From Prosapia bicincta (Eukaryota > Arthropoda > Insecta > Hemiptera > Cercopidae): a DNA stretch of 64,000 nt. The stretch spans positions 48,974,342 to 49,038,341 of the forward strand of contig JBAIZL010000003.1 of the NCBI GenBank assembly GCA_036971475.1, read 5' to 3'. The notes under the pieces are model-generated. The model saw only the letters and a program-made list of their open reading frames with translations, ran no database searches and was not told the origin of the DNA. The translations under genes and the position numbers were made by a program. Of this stretch, positions 20,706 to 31,770 are shown one piece after another; positions within the stretch are counted from its first letter, which is position 1; the number at the start of each line of letters is the position of its first letter.

Positions 20706-21985
20706 ACAATTGTTGACCGCCTTGAGAGGCAAATTAGGCGAGAACTAATGCAGTACAAATTCGATCGCTTCCCAGCGGATTTGGCGACCTTAAACACAAC
20801 AGATACACACATCTGGCCTATGGTTAAACACTTCACGCGAGAAACACTGCGCTATCCCACACTCATCGGCCCGAATAACTCAAACAGACCGATAAGCTTG
20901 TTGAATAGGATGGGCAAGGTATTTGAAAAAAACCCTACACAAACGTATCAACACGCATATCCACACACACAACACACTAAGGCCAGAGCAATGTGGCTTT
21001 AGGACAAAATACTCTGCCACGCATCTGCTGATGAGAGGGGTGGAGAATGCAACCAAGAATTTCAGTAATTACTGCTCGACTGGAGTAGTCTTCCTGGAAA
21101 TTGAAAAGGGGTTTGACCAGGTCTGGCACAACGGGAAACTACGATCTTAGTAAAACTAAGGGACTATAGATTTCCAAACGGGCTTATACACCTAGTTAGC
21201 TCATACCTCTCAAACCGTAAGGTTTTGACAATCAATCTCCAAGAAAGCACCTAGACCAGACACCATCACAACACAACGCAGATAAACGTCACGGAGAAAG
21301 CGACGAAAGTACCTTTTATCAAACAACTCCTAAGACACCTAGCAACAAGGTTCTACAAACAGACTCACGCAAATACAACATCCACGCTTATTTCCTCACT
21401 GGGTAGATATGACCCCACCCACGACACACAGACGGCCGCTGTCCCTACTGACCGCTTACCTCTAACCATAATACAACAATAAGAATATAAATACTAATAG
21501 ATGCTGCTTCACAGATATGTTCCAGGTGACGCAAGGGCACATCCCCAGGGTCGCAGCTTAGCCCCAACGGAAGTACTAATTTGATTGCATGCCTTTTCAG
21601 TTACGAGTAGGCAGCAGAAGAAGAGGTTCATATCGTTCCTGCTTGATACTCACTAACAAGGTATTTGTAAAGTAACACCCCTCCTTATTCCTTAGCATAG
21701 GGATATCCTAGTCTCTAGGGTACCTGCATGAACTGTAGCGGGATTTTTCCTGCCAGGGTTTCATTCTTGCTAGCCTTTTTCATCCCGCTCTTAGCGCGAC
21801 ACTTATCGTACTGTTTCATTTCACTATCTCCTGATTCTTAATGGAAAGAGCCTATGAGCTTGGTACATGGGCAATCAATCCCGTTGCCTTCACTCGTGAT
21901 GTAAGATGGGGGTAGCTCTCTAGAGGTTGTCTGCCACCAGGGATGAGTGGGTTTTGAGGGTCCAGACCCGAGTTTAAATAAACAA
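20706..21985 (+). mobile_element. Jockey-like LINE, internally deleted copy 2
   Basis: This copy keeps the N-terminal and palm part of the reverse transcriptase (about 20,713-21,250), then jumps near 21,260-21,295 to the extreme C-terminus (FIKQLLRHLATRFYKQTHA) and the shared 3' region ending near 21,975. It lacks the catalytic FADD box and most of the thumb. The deletion differs from that of copy 1. No long A tail is left. Confidence 0.8.
20713..21255 (+). pseudogene. LINE reverse transcriptase, N-terminal and palm fragment
   Basis: The first frame carries RPISLLNRMGKVFE. A frame change in a run of seven A near 20,926 leads to LHKRINTHIHTHNTLRPEQCGF, then RTKYSATHLLMRGVE, then the motif A region FLEIEKGFDQVWHNG. 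The usual motif is F-L-D-I-E-K-A-F-D, so the catalytic Asp is replaced by Glu. Sequence reading RFPNGLIHLVSSYLSNR follows in a shifted frame. With a frameshift, a lost catalytic residue and a missing downstream half, it cannot work. Confidence 0.8.
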
Positions 21986-22229
21986 GCAATAGTTTCATAT
22001 ACTAAACCTTGCACAAAATGCAAATATGTTTCGCAAACTATTTTGAAACCTCATTTCCAATCCCGTCATTTTACATTACATACTGCTACTGCTTTAAAAG
22101 AATCTGATATTTCATCGAAATATTGGTAAAACTCACAGTGAAGTATTTTCCCTTCACATTCAGCAAACGTAGAACATTCCTCGTTTTCTCGGGATAGTTA
22201 CTCAAAAACTGTTTAACTATAGAAGATAT

Positions 22230-22560
22230 TTTGAACAGGAAAGCAGCGGATGAAAATACCAGCTTTTTTCTTTAGTTTTGTATAAGAAACATCTTGTTGG
22301 GTTGAATATTTCCGTATATATGACGGTTTAAGAATAGAAACCTTGAATTCTGCTGTCCTGGAATTATAAAATCAGGCTATGTTTTTATCACTAGAAGCGT
22401 CTGTAGTTCCTAAACCGTTAATTAATATATCATCCTGTAAAATTGTTCTCCCTATACCAATTATCAATAATATAACTTCCCTTATCCCTTATAACATATA
22501 TCTGTAAAAACCTTAAACAAGTATTAAGTTCTATTCCAACCCTAAATTTTATATTTCTTT
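22230..22560 (+). repeat. Interspersed repeat family A, copy 4
   Basis: This is the best-preserved partner of 17,740-18,060. It is immediately followed by repeat family C, so A and C form one composite here. Confidence 0.65.
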
Positions 22561-22915
22561 ATAAGTATTAAACAAACCGACTGCATTACGCGTTCTTTAC
22601 CTAGGAACAGCAGTAAAAATATCGCAGGCATGCTGTTAATATAGAATTAAATGTGTTTTACTTCTCCCAAATATTCTAGATCCCCCATTCCCTATTGGAT
22701 TATGTAGGCTATGTGTTAGATCCCACAGGAGAGCCTACAATTTGTTTGTAAAGTCCATTGTTCTGAAAGTTTAGTCAACTGAAAGTAAGCATTATTAGGT
22801 AAAATTGTAACTAATTCCAGAAAGCCTGCTTCATTAAACTTAGTGAGTTCTCTTATTCAATACCTAAGTTTTTAAACTATTAGTAGCTAAACATGGAGGA
22901 GGTTTAGTGAATAAA
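22560..22915 (+). repeat. Interspersed repeat family C, copy 1
   Basis: This block is closely matched at 29,870-30,230: 'aaacaaaccgactac', 'attctagatc.cccatt', 'ggtgttagatcccacagg' and 'gagcctacaatttgtttgta'. Identity is high and includes non-coding runs, which suggests relatively recent copying. Confidence 0.75.
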
Positions 22916-23054
22916 GTTGTAACATCAAGGGATGACAAATAACATTCATTGGGGACCAAAATGCCCAAAACCTTAGATTTATGATCTCAGCTGTACTTAT
23001 TAGGGATAGTTGTACAATCTTACAAATAGTACAAGACTTACCTTTATAACTAAT

Positions 23055-23235
23055 TTTGGTCGTTTATAAAATATGATTTTCCGGCTCTAGAAGTTGTCGC
23101 ATGTTTTCCTTTCAGAAGCCTGTTCCCGACGTCTGCATCTGTAACCAGCAAATTGTGTTTATAATTTCAATCATATTGTTAGTTATAAAAGAAAGTTTTA
23201 TGAGCTGCAAAACTGTGAGTTGAAGATTTATAATT
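23055..23235. repeat. Direct repeat H, left copy
   Basis: About 150 bases are repeated at 23,690-23,830. The minus strand is open in both copies over the best-conserved part (…GNRLLKGK…TTS…GKSYF). Shared marks include 'cagaagcctgttcccgacgt' and 'ttcaatcatattgtta'. Confidence 0.7.
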
Positions 23236-23384
23236 TGACCAATAATAAAAAGGATTAATAATTAGTTCCTTGTAAAGTCTTGTATTACAAATGTGGTAAC
23301 AGAAATTGTTCATGTGAAATCTCTTTTATAATAAATAAATGTAATATTAGATAGTTTTATACTTATTATATCATGGTAGATTTA

Positions 23385-23460
23385 GCCCCTGCAATACGTA
23401 GGCAGACAACTAAGTACACAAGCCAGCTAAACAAATAGACTACGTAGCAATTGCAGGGGC
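23385..23460. repeat. Hairpin with 11-bp arms
   Basis: The arms 'gcccctgcaat' (23,385-23,395) and 'attgcaggggc' (23,450-23,460) pair perfectly, and 'tacgta' occurs inside each side. A related hairpin at 30,293-30,356 sits in the paralogous repeat context. Confidence 0.7.
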
Positions 23461-23689
23461 AAAGCCTGAAGTGTGATATTAAAGAAACATTTTTAGGTGC
23501 CTTTGTGCTTTAAGTAAAAAACTATTAGAGTTAGTTAGAATGCAAATGGAGAGGACAAAATTACAAAAATAGAAAATTATCAATGTTAACAATGTGTGAC
23601 TATTTAATGAAAAAAACCTCGGGTTTTGATAATATAATAACAGACACATCTGCAAATAGTATGAAACTTACCGTTAATAATGCACTTTT

Positions 23690-23830
23690 GGTCCTTTTTA
23701 AAATATGATTTTCCGGATCCAGAAGTTGTCGTAAGTTTTCCTTTCAGAAGCCTGTTCCCGACGTCTTCATCTGTAACCAGGAAAGTGTGTTTATATTTTC
23801 AATCATATTGTTATTTATAAAAGAACATTT
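23690..23830. repeat. Direct repeat H, right copy
   Basis: Partner of 23,055-23,235. Substitutions change several residues in the shared minus-strand frame but introduce no stop there. Confidence 0.7.
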
Positions 23831-24129
23831 TCAAACAATATTGTAATAATAGTAAAGTTGCGTTTCTATTTTACGAAAAACTACCAGGATTTTAACTTTT
23901 TAAAAACAATATTTTGGGTAAAAACAAAAACTTTAGATTACATTGTTTCAGCAATACCAACCTAGGAGCAGCCCTAAACGCCTTATATAATGAGACATTA
24001 TAGTTCACCATAATTAGAAACGAAAAAAAGAAGCGAATAAATAATAACAAACAAACAAAATAGGCCATCATAAAAAATTCCAAGTAAATTCTCTTTTTAT
24101 TTTACCACTTAATATTCTGATTTTTAATT

Positions 24130-24390
24130 AATCACTTTAACAATAGTTTATGACTATCCGAACTTTAAATTTGGTAAATCTGTAAAAACTTACAGAGACA
24201 GAACGTTTTCAATCGCATGTGACGATGTTCATCAGTGTCTTCTGCTTGGAGATGTTGGGTCAAGCGGTGACTGTTTTAAAGGCAGGTTTTCGATAGTATC
24301 ATAGAGTATATCTGATTTGTATTGGGTTTTTTCGTTTAATATCTTTGTACTTTGTGTTTTTGTGTGTCTGTAAATTTCATATTGTGTAAA
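24130..24390 (-). mobile_element. Penelope-like element 3' end, inverted
   Basis: The reverse complement matches the blocks at 40,020-40,290 and 57,235-57,515, including 'gatgaa' followed by 'cgatcg..aacgttctgtc'. It lies head to head with the Penelope coding remnant that starts at about 24,420. Penelope elements often carry rearranged or inverted terminal copies, so this may be part of the same insertion. Confidence 0.65.
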
Positions 24391-24419
24391 TGTTTAATTT
24401 ACATAAAACAAACCCTTAA

Positions 24420-26340
24420 AACTGTATACAAAAATAAAGACTCACTGAACCAAAAGTTATATCAACTTCACCTAAATCTCCCCAACACGATCGGACGCGA
24501 ACTCACAACAAATCATAATAGACACTAATAATTGGGCAACAAATAATCTAATAAACATTAAAAACAAACACAACAAAAAGTTTAATCAACTATTATGTAA
24601 AACAAAAAACTCAATATACTCTCATCCCACACAAAAATTCTACCTCCGTACATTTAACCTTACTAACAACAAATTCACACAACAGGAAATGAATATAATA
24701 AAAAAAGGCCTGAAATAGGACCTACATTAAAAATCAAATAATATTACAAATACAAACATTATACTACTAACTGAAACAGCAACACACAAAACCGTCACCA
24801 ATGACCATAACTCACTTCGACATGGCACAAAAAACCTAAACGAACACAAAAACATAACCATTAAAAACGTGAACAATTAAATTAAAATCGCAGCAAACAC
24901 AAAACAAAAAGCTACACTAAACATCACACTCACACAGTAATGGTTATTACAAACAGTCTAAATGACAAAATCAATGAATACATAATAAATAATAATATAA
25001 TACAACTAAATACAGATCCAACTGAGAAATATCACAGAACCATCAAAAAACTAATTAATACATACGAATACATTATCAGCAAAAACAAAAAAACCACCAC
25101 CTAAAACAAATCCACCCTAAAGTACCTACTCTGCTCTCACTAATACTCACAAACCCAATGTCCCCATCCGAGCCATCATCAACTAGACAAATGCCCCTTA
25201 ACATAAAGTAACAAAATCATAACAAAATAATCTGACAATCTATAAACTTAAACACTGGAACACCAATATAAAACAGAACAAACCTCATAAATAAAATAAA
25301 AGACATAAACATACCACACAATTCAACACTACTATCACTCGACATAACAATTATGTACACCAACATACCCATACCCGAAACTCTCAATATCATAGAAACC
25401 CAATTAATACAGAACAATATACCGAAAACCCACGTTACCGAAATTCTATACATCCTCCAAACCATCTCTAAACAAAACTATTTCACCCACATACCTAACT
25501 TCTATTCACAACCAGATGGCCTACCCATGGGAAGTCCTATCAGCAGTCCCCTAAGCGAAATTTTCCTACAACACATAAAAACACCAAGATAAACACAAGT
25601 AATACACACGCACAGAAATTCATTTAAAGACACAGATAAGTCGTTGATATCATAACACTATACAGAGGCAACACCTAACAATGCGTAAACCTTCACACCT
25701 ACACTAATAAAATACACCCAAAAATCAAGTTCACCTCAGAAATTGAAACCAACCTATATTTAAACTTCCTTGACCTCACCATAACAAAAAGCCACACACA
25801 AAAACAGCTTCTACATTTACAGGAAACCCATAACAATAGTCACACTTATCCACAACACCCCAAACCACCCTAGCCAGCACAAACACCCTGCATTCAGACT
25901 TAAAGAAGTTCTAATGACCTCAGAAAACCTAAACATAGAACTATACAGTATTAAATATTTAACATAAACAAATGGATACAACACCCCAATTATAGACAAA
26001 CTGCACAATGTACAAAAAACAATAAATTAACACTACAGAGAGGGAAAACAAATACATCACAACACCATACATAAACAAAACATCAAATAAAATAGCTCAC
26101 AATTTTCAAAAAAAAGGATACAAAATAGCATACAAAACTAATAACAATTTACAATACAAAATACTGCATGACACCTACAACAAAGATAAACTAGAAGGCC
26201 CAGGCATATACAAACTGAACTGCGACGAATGCAACACATTCTACAGTGAGCAAACAGGTCGTAGTTTTAAACAAGGAGTCGAAGAACACAAACGGAACAC
26301 CAATTTAATTTTTGGTGTTACAGATTATGGAGAATGGTAT
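24420..26340 (+). pseudogene. Penelope-like element, decayed reverse transcriptase plus GIY-YIG
   Basis: A full-length-like but heavily broken coding region. In order: FYLRTFNLTNNKFTQQE…KKGLK near 24,630-24,715 (family motif 'nLS...ft..E...L.kGL'), KPNVPIRAIIN near 25,150, MYTNIPIPET at 25,353 (palm motif), DGLPMGSPISSPLSEIFLQH near 25,516-25,577, and the YVDD position at about 25,635-25,650, which reads *VVDI. Then come NLYLNFLDLTI near 25,755 and a GIY-YIG-like domain at 26,197-26,300 (GPGIYKLNCDEC…QTGRSFKQGVEEH). The usual F-Y-I-G is F-Y-S-E here. Many stops and frameshifts show it is dead. Penelope-like elements retrotranspose by a telomerase-related reverse transcriptase. The coding strand is extremely G-poor. 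Confidence 0.85.
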
Positions 26341-27265
26341 CACACAGTCATGCTATACTAAATAAAGAGATTTTTAACATATTTTAAGTATATATTCATA
26401 CGTAACATATTCGTGAAAATTTACTTTTTTTTTAAATCAAGTATAAACTACACTTTTATCATTTTTCACGTTTTAGTTATGTTTTGGAGACGTAGAATAT
26501 TAACAAATATTTTAGACTAGGTTGAACATTGAAAACTCTTCGTCTATTCTTATTTAATTATTTTTCGTACAAACATCCCAATGGTAAATGACTACTTCCA
26601 TCTAAGTTGTCACAATTTTTCGTGAGCCCAGTCCTCACACATTCGACACCGCTTTCAGTCTTCTTCAGAACTCTCGCCGCAAACCATGTAGCGAGTGACA
26701 TCGTTAGTCTTGTTTGGGATAATTTCGTCCTTATTATTTAAACCTTTCTTAAACTTATACTTTTGTAGTATTTCCTCATTTTGTTTTCCACAACTTTCAT
26801 TTGCAATTAGTGTTCCATCACTTCCTCATAGATATAGCTCTGTGTCTATCCCCTAATGAGCTTCTTGGAAGATTGTATTTTTCACTTGTTTCCCTTATTG
26901 TCATTTTTAATTTTAAACTTGTTCTATTGTTCTCTTCTACACTCTTTACTATTTTCCTCTTATTATTCTCATTTGTCTTTCGTAAAAGCATTCTTTGACT
27001 AGAGTTTTAATTGTACATATTTTCAGATTATTTTTTGTCCGATACCATCCGAAAGTACTTTGTCCGAAACCTCCCGAGCGGCAATTGACATGGATTCAAT
27101 TATAGAGAAGTTATTAGTTTGTGAAGGAATTCATATAACCTACAACTTATAGAGGAACATAGTACGTTAAAGATGGTGAACAAAATACATATAAAAACTC
27201 ACATTTACTGAAGTTATAATCTCCCAAACCTAACTTTGTACTGCAACCAACACGAAAAACAAAAA
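26341..27265. other. Non-coding stretch
   Basis: No gene or transposon recognised. The phrase 'ttgtccgatacca' near 27,036 is repeated at about 27,396, flanking the small open frame at 27,270-27,446. Confidence 0.35.
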
Positions 27266-27269
27266 AAAC

Positions 27270-27446
27270 ATGACACTGCAACTAAACGACGCAGGGATAT
27301 CATCCAATATGGTGACAACGGCTCTGTTTTCCTTAAAGAAACAATCTGATGGCAAGATAGGTGCTGCCTTTCGTCGTTTGCTGGCTAAACATGATTTGTC
27401 CGATACCACCCCCTCTCCGATATTAGACAACCTTCCTCTATATTGA
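27270..27446 (+). CDS. Small open reading frame, unknown
   Basis: A 58-residue frame from ATG at 27,270 to TGA at 27,444-27,446. The composition is protein-like, in a locally GC-richer patch: NDAGISSNMVTTALFSLKKQ, then GKIGAAFRRLLAKHDLSD, then TPSPILDNLPLY. I recognise no family. A minus-strand frame across the same interval is also open, which weakens the case. It could be an exon, a transposon fragment or chance. There is no promoter or poly(A) evidence. Confidence 0.3.
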   Translation: MTLQLNDAGISSNMVTTALFSLKKQSDGKIGAAFRRLLAKHDLSDTTPSPILDNLPLY

Positions 27447-27789
27447 CTAAGTATAACAGTCTTGTTTAGTCAATAATAATTGAAATAAATAAATTCAGAA
27501 ATAAACACTACCTGTATGTTTTGTGGTTAGGCAAAATATTGAAATGCAATGGTTTAATTATTATTGAGCACGGAAATGGCATTTACAATATCACAAAGGC
27601 TTTCTTTATCTTTATCGCTTTCACATCCATAATCACAGCTCCTACTTCCACATTCACGTTCCCTCACAACATCCTGGGCAAAGCTGGACACGTAAACCTA
27701 CTATAGTTTGCCTATATATATTGTCAGCTTTATATTTTGTCAACTAGAGTAGCCTAACTATTATTAGTGTTTGCTGACTTAAATTTAAA

Positions 27790-27930
27790 ACAAATATTTA
27801 GTGGTTTATGAGTAATTAGATAAAAAAAACGATTAGTTCTTGACTTCGCGCTGCAAATAGCATTCTTGATTGTAATAGTTCAAGGTAAGTCCGTCGAGGG
27901 CAGCACCTGACGATATCATTTACTAATAAT
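27790..27930 (+). repeat. Repeat block B upstream of LINE copy 3
   Basis: Matches 20,560-20,700 and is followed directly by the LINE reverse transcriptase fragment. Confidence 0.65.
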
Positions 27931-27933
27931 TTA

Positions 27934-29110
27934 CTTAGGGCTCAATTATTGGGCCCGTGTTGTTCATGATCTACATCAATGACATGCCGTCAACACCCAA
28001 CACACAAGTGGCCATATTTGCAGATGACACCGCGTTATCCGCTCAGTCATGGGAACCACATCTAATACACTCAAATTTACAGGACCACCTTACAGTACTA
28101 GAATCATGGCTGAGCTACTGGAGAGATAGGGTGAACGTGGCCAAGTGACGAGCTTTGCTTCTCTCCAAATGTAGGACACACGAAACTCAACACACCAATA
28201 AAAGTATTATGCGAGGACTTTCACTGGGGGAACTAGGTCAAATCTCTGGGAGTCATACTCGACAAAGGCCTGACTTGGGACCCTCACATTACCAACATGT
28301 TAAAGAGAGCGACAATTAGAATAACATAGCTATTTCCTTAGAATAACAACGCCTACTTTCACTACGAGTGACCACTACTATATACGTATCTATGTTACTC
28401 AAGTACGCTTCACACGTCTGGGGCTATGCAGGCAACTCATGCACACGCAGACTCCAGTTATTCCAAAATAATCACGAAGGCACCTAGATGTATAAGATTA
28501 ACACTGCTTCAGACTAACTTAAAAGTGCCTATCATCAAATAACACCTCCTACACTTAGCTTCAAGGTTCTACAAACAGGCTCATGAACATACAACATCAA
28601 CACTCATTTCCTCACTGGGTAGATACACACCTACCCACCCACGACACACACAAACGGCCGCTCTCCACATTGCCCGCTTATCTCTAACCAAATTACACAA
28701 AGTTAAAATATGTATACTTACAGATTCTGCTTCACAGTTATGTTCCAGCTGACATAGGGTCACATCCCCAGGATTGTAGCTTAGCCCCAACGGAAGTACT
28801 AATTTTGACTGCATACCTTTACAGTTTCGAGTAGGCAGCAGAAGAAGCAATAGGCTAACTTACAAGGTATTTGTAAGTGTAACCTGGCAGGGTTTTTTCA
28901 TCGCGCTCTTAGCGCGACACTTACAGTTTTGTTTCATTTCACTATCTCCTGATTCTCCAGGGAAAAAGTCATTGAGCTTGGTACATGGGCAATCAATCCC
29001 GTTGCCTTCACTCGTGTTAGAGATTCTAACCGCAACGCAGTGAGACGGAGGTAGCTCGCTAGAGGTTGGTTGCCACGAGGGCTGTGCGGTCTCAGGGGTT
29101 CCCAAACAAG
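27934..29110 (+). mobile_element. Jockey-like LINE, 5'-truncated copy 3
   Basis: This copy starts inside the reverse transcriptase at GSIIGPVLFMIYINDM and runs to the shared 3' region, ending near 29,105. The junction with block B is abrupt. Compared with copy 1 it has several small indels after 28,148 but no single large internal deletion from FADD onward. Confidence 0.8.
27937..28690 (+). pseudogene. LINE reverse transcriptase with intact FADD box, then broken
   Basis: The first frame gives GSIIGPVLFMIYINDMP, then QVAIFADDTALSAQSW, keeping both catalytic aspartates of the palm. The frame closes at a TGA at 28,146-28,148, where copy 1 reads through. Downstream, LGVILDKGLTWDPHIT and LGRYTPTHP-like tails appear in shifted frames. 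With the start missing and several frameshifts it is non-functional. It provides the better reference for the catalytic box of this family. Confidence 0.8.
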
Positions 29111-29860
29111 ACTTACAAAAATATAAAAAAACAATAAATTACGTGTAAAAAATGTAAAGAACATGACAAAATTTTGTAAAACTATTGGCACCACCTTGTT
29201 CTACGTTGAATTTAAACTATTTTTCTACGTGATGAGCAAAAATGCTTTGTTTAAACGTTTTACAGGAACTACAAACTCATTGTTTCCTGTCACGAATAAG
29301 TGGAAAAGCTCTGTCAAAAGTGATTTGTTAGAGCGGGCTGACACTTTTACTGTGGAGTTGTTCATGCTTAATATTTTCTAAAGTTAACGTAGTATTTACA
29401 GTTGCAGTCAGAGTTGTATCTTGACAACATTCGACCAAGATGTAGCGGCTATGGCAGTCACTATCGACGTGAACATTTTATTCTAACTTGGTACAGCTGC
29501 GCAGAAAGTAGATTCCAAGCTGTCCTCAGAGACGCTTAAATTAAACTAATTTTATAACTCCTGACAATGAGTTAATTTCAGTCGTTATAAAATTAGATTT
29601 AAATATTATAGGCAAAGTTATATCTATGTTACGTTAACAAAATTGCTAAAACCTTATGCCTGACGATGTACAAAGTCAACGGAAACACGAAACCTAATTC
29701 CTAGGTTCCACAAATTTGCAGAAATTGCAAAATAACTTGGTTACACACACAAACTCTATACACCGGAGGTTTATATAAAACATGCCCCCTTTTATATAAT
29801 ACAAATATATATATAGCTACAAAGTATGTGATAAGGTAATGTATACGAAGGTAGGCTAAT
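29111..29860. other. Repeat-derived non-coding stretch
   Basis: The phrase 'gacaaaattttgtaaaactattggcacca' near 29,165 resembles the start of family D near 4,150 and 16,650. Apart from that I see no supportable gene. Confidence 0.4.
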
Positions 29861-29864
29861 ACAC

Positions 29865-30420
29865 TCTTTAGGAGAACCCTAAATTACATATTTCTATTAT
29901 AACTCTAGTACATTTACTAAACAAACCGACTACATCACGCATTCTATTCGGGGGAACGGCAGTGAAATATCATTCTCAAGCAGTTAATATAGTCTCAAAT
30001 GTGTTTTACTTTTCCCAGATATTCTAGATCTCCCATTCTCCATTGGATTATATAGGCTAGGTGTTAGATCCCACAGGAGAGCCTACAATTTGTTTGTAAA
30101 ATCCATTGTTAACTTAAAGTAAGTATTATTAGGTAAAATTGTAACTAATTCCTGAAAGCAAGCTTCAATAAACTTAGTGAGTTCTTCTATTAAATACCTA
30201 AGTAAACTATTAGTTGCCACGATTAGAACAATGTAATTTGTAAAGAAAAAAATATTACATTGTTTTAAACTTTACGCTGCATCCTAGAATTTGCCCCTTC
30301 AATTATAAAAAATGTTACTAAATGTCAAAGATTGCGTACGGGCTAATAGAAGGGGCACTGCTTGTAGCTAATTAAACAAGTTATTTAATATGTTTTTGTC
30401 CTTTAAATAAAAACTATTAT
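29865..30420 (+). repeat. Interspersed repeat family C, copy 2, with hairpin
   Basis: Matches 22,560-22,915. The hairpin 'gccccttc' (30,293-30,300) / 'gaaggggc' (30,349-30,356) follows. Sequence after the hairpin ('tttgtcctttaaataaaaactatta') also matches that after the 23.4 kb hairpin, so the hairpin is part of the copied unit. Confidence 0.7.
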
Positions 30421-30739
30421 AGGTATTCAAACTGTAAATAAAGAGGAATAAAAAAGTAAAAATACAAGCATAATAATGTGGACTAATATGATTACAGTTG
30501 TACCTCCATATCCGCGGGTAATCAGGACTAGGTGTGTTAAATACTATACTTACAGACAATTACAGTATACAGGAGTACATGTACATAGATACGGGAATTG
30601 CATATGTATATTACATACTGTATAATTTGTAAAATATTACAGTACAGTACATAAGTATTGCTATGTACAGAAGAGCCATTGGGATTGCTGTTTGTACTTA
30701 CCCTCACGTAGTGTACAGTACTCCATTCCCCTTGCAGCC

Positions 30740-31365
30740 ACCAACAACCTATGTTTGTTATCAAACGTGGAGGCAGTTATTTGGCTTTGGGAACCTATAT
30801 AATAGAGCTGTACAGAGAGTATGTATGTGTGAAATGGTGCACTTCATAATTTACACGTTAAAAAAATACTACGTACGAAAAGAAATTTTAAGTTGACGTG
30901 GAGAACAAGAAAGATTTACTCAGAAACATCTTCATCTGAAAGTGGAGAAGACTCGAAAAAGAACGGTCTTTTATGTTTACTGATGCTGGCGATAACTAGC
31001 TCTTTATTTCTAATTGAAAATACATTGTGTAGGAGATTGATGTTTGTTCATTTCGCTGAAGAGTCTCTGAAGAGGATGCGTCTTTATTCAGCGCAATGGC
31101 AATTATATGACTTTAAGAACTTATTTAATAAAGCTGTACAGAGAGAAGGTCTATGCATGTGGGAAATGGTACACTTTACAAAGAACACGATTAAACAATT
31201 ATCAAGCACAAAAAGAAGTTTTAAGTTAAAGTTAGGAACAAGAAATATTTTTAGTCAGAAACTTTAAAAAAATTCACGTGGAAGTGAAAAAGACTCGATG
31301 TTGGATAAAGAACTGTCTAGTGAACCTGGCGCTAATGGAGAAGTTGAAATAGGTTTATAATGGAT
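30740..31365 (+). CDS. Tandemly duplicated coding-like module, unknown
   Basis: Two diverged copies of one coding-like module lie in tandem. The first reads FGFGNLYNRAVQRVCMCEMVHF (about 30,781-30,846), then WRTRKIYSETSSSESGEDS. The second reads YDFKNLFNKAVQREGLCMWEMVHF (about 31,108-31,179), then a Lys-rich stretch, RNIFSQKL, a stop at 31,265, and SRGSEKDSMLDKELSSEPGANGEVEIGL in a continuing frame to a TAA near 31,360. One uninterrupted 124-codon frame spans 30,893-31,267. The repeat of residue pattern and of a Ser/Glu-rich tail argues for past coding. A TGA separates the first module from the second. I do not recognise the family; a degraded gene or transposon protein is possible. Confidence 0.35.
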
Positions 31366-31559
31366 TTATTGGCAAAACGATAATGCCACATGCTTCACTG
31401 TGTGTAAGCTGTATGTTGCATTAGAGGTCATGTGCACACCATTGCACGCCTAGGAAGTAACAATTCTACATGTAAATTGAAATCAACTACCATTTAAACA
31501 CTCTTTATATACGGGAATAAAGGGTTATACCAGCAAAGTTCTGATACCACACACAAAGA

Positions 31560-31770
31560 CAAAGAAGGTAGTTTACAAGATTAGGTTTCCTACAAGAAAA
31601 TTAATCTACAAAACAAAGAATTTACACAAAAATGTAATGTAATATACAATAAAACGAAGTCTACAAGAAAACTTAATCTATAGTAAAAAGCAATCTACAA
31701 GTAAGTGCTGTCTACAAGAAAAGAATGGTTATCTACAAGAAGAAGTAATTTATAGGAACATGTAATATAA
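31560..31770. repeat. Degenerate tandem repeat around TCTACAAGAAAA
   Basis: The phrase 'tctacaagaaaa' or a close variant recurs at irregular intervals of roughly 20-50 bases. This looks like a decayed minisatellite. No coding potential. Confidence 0.55.
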
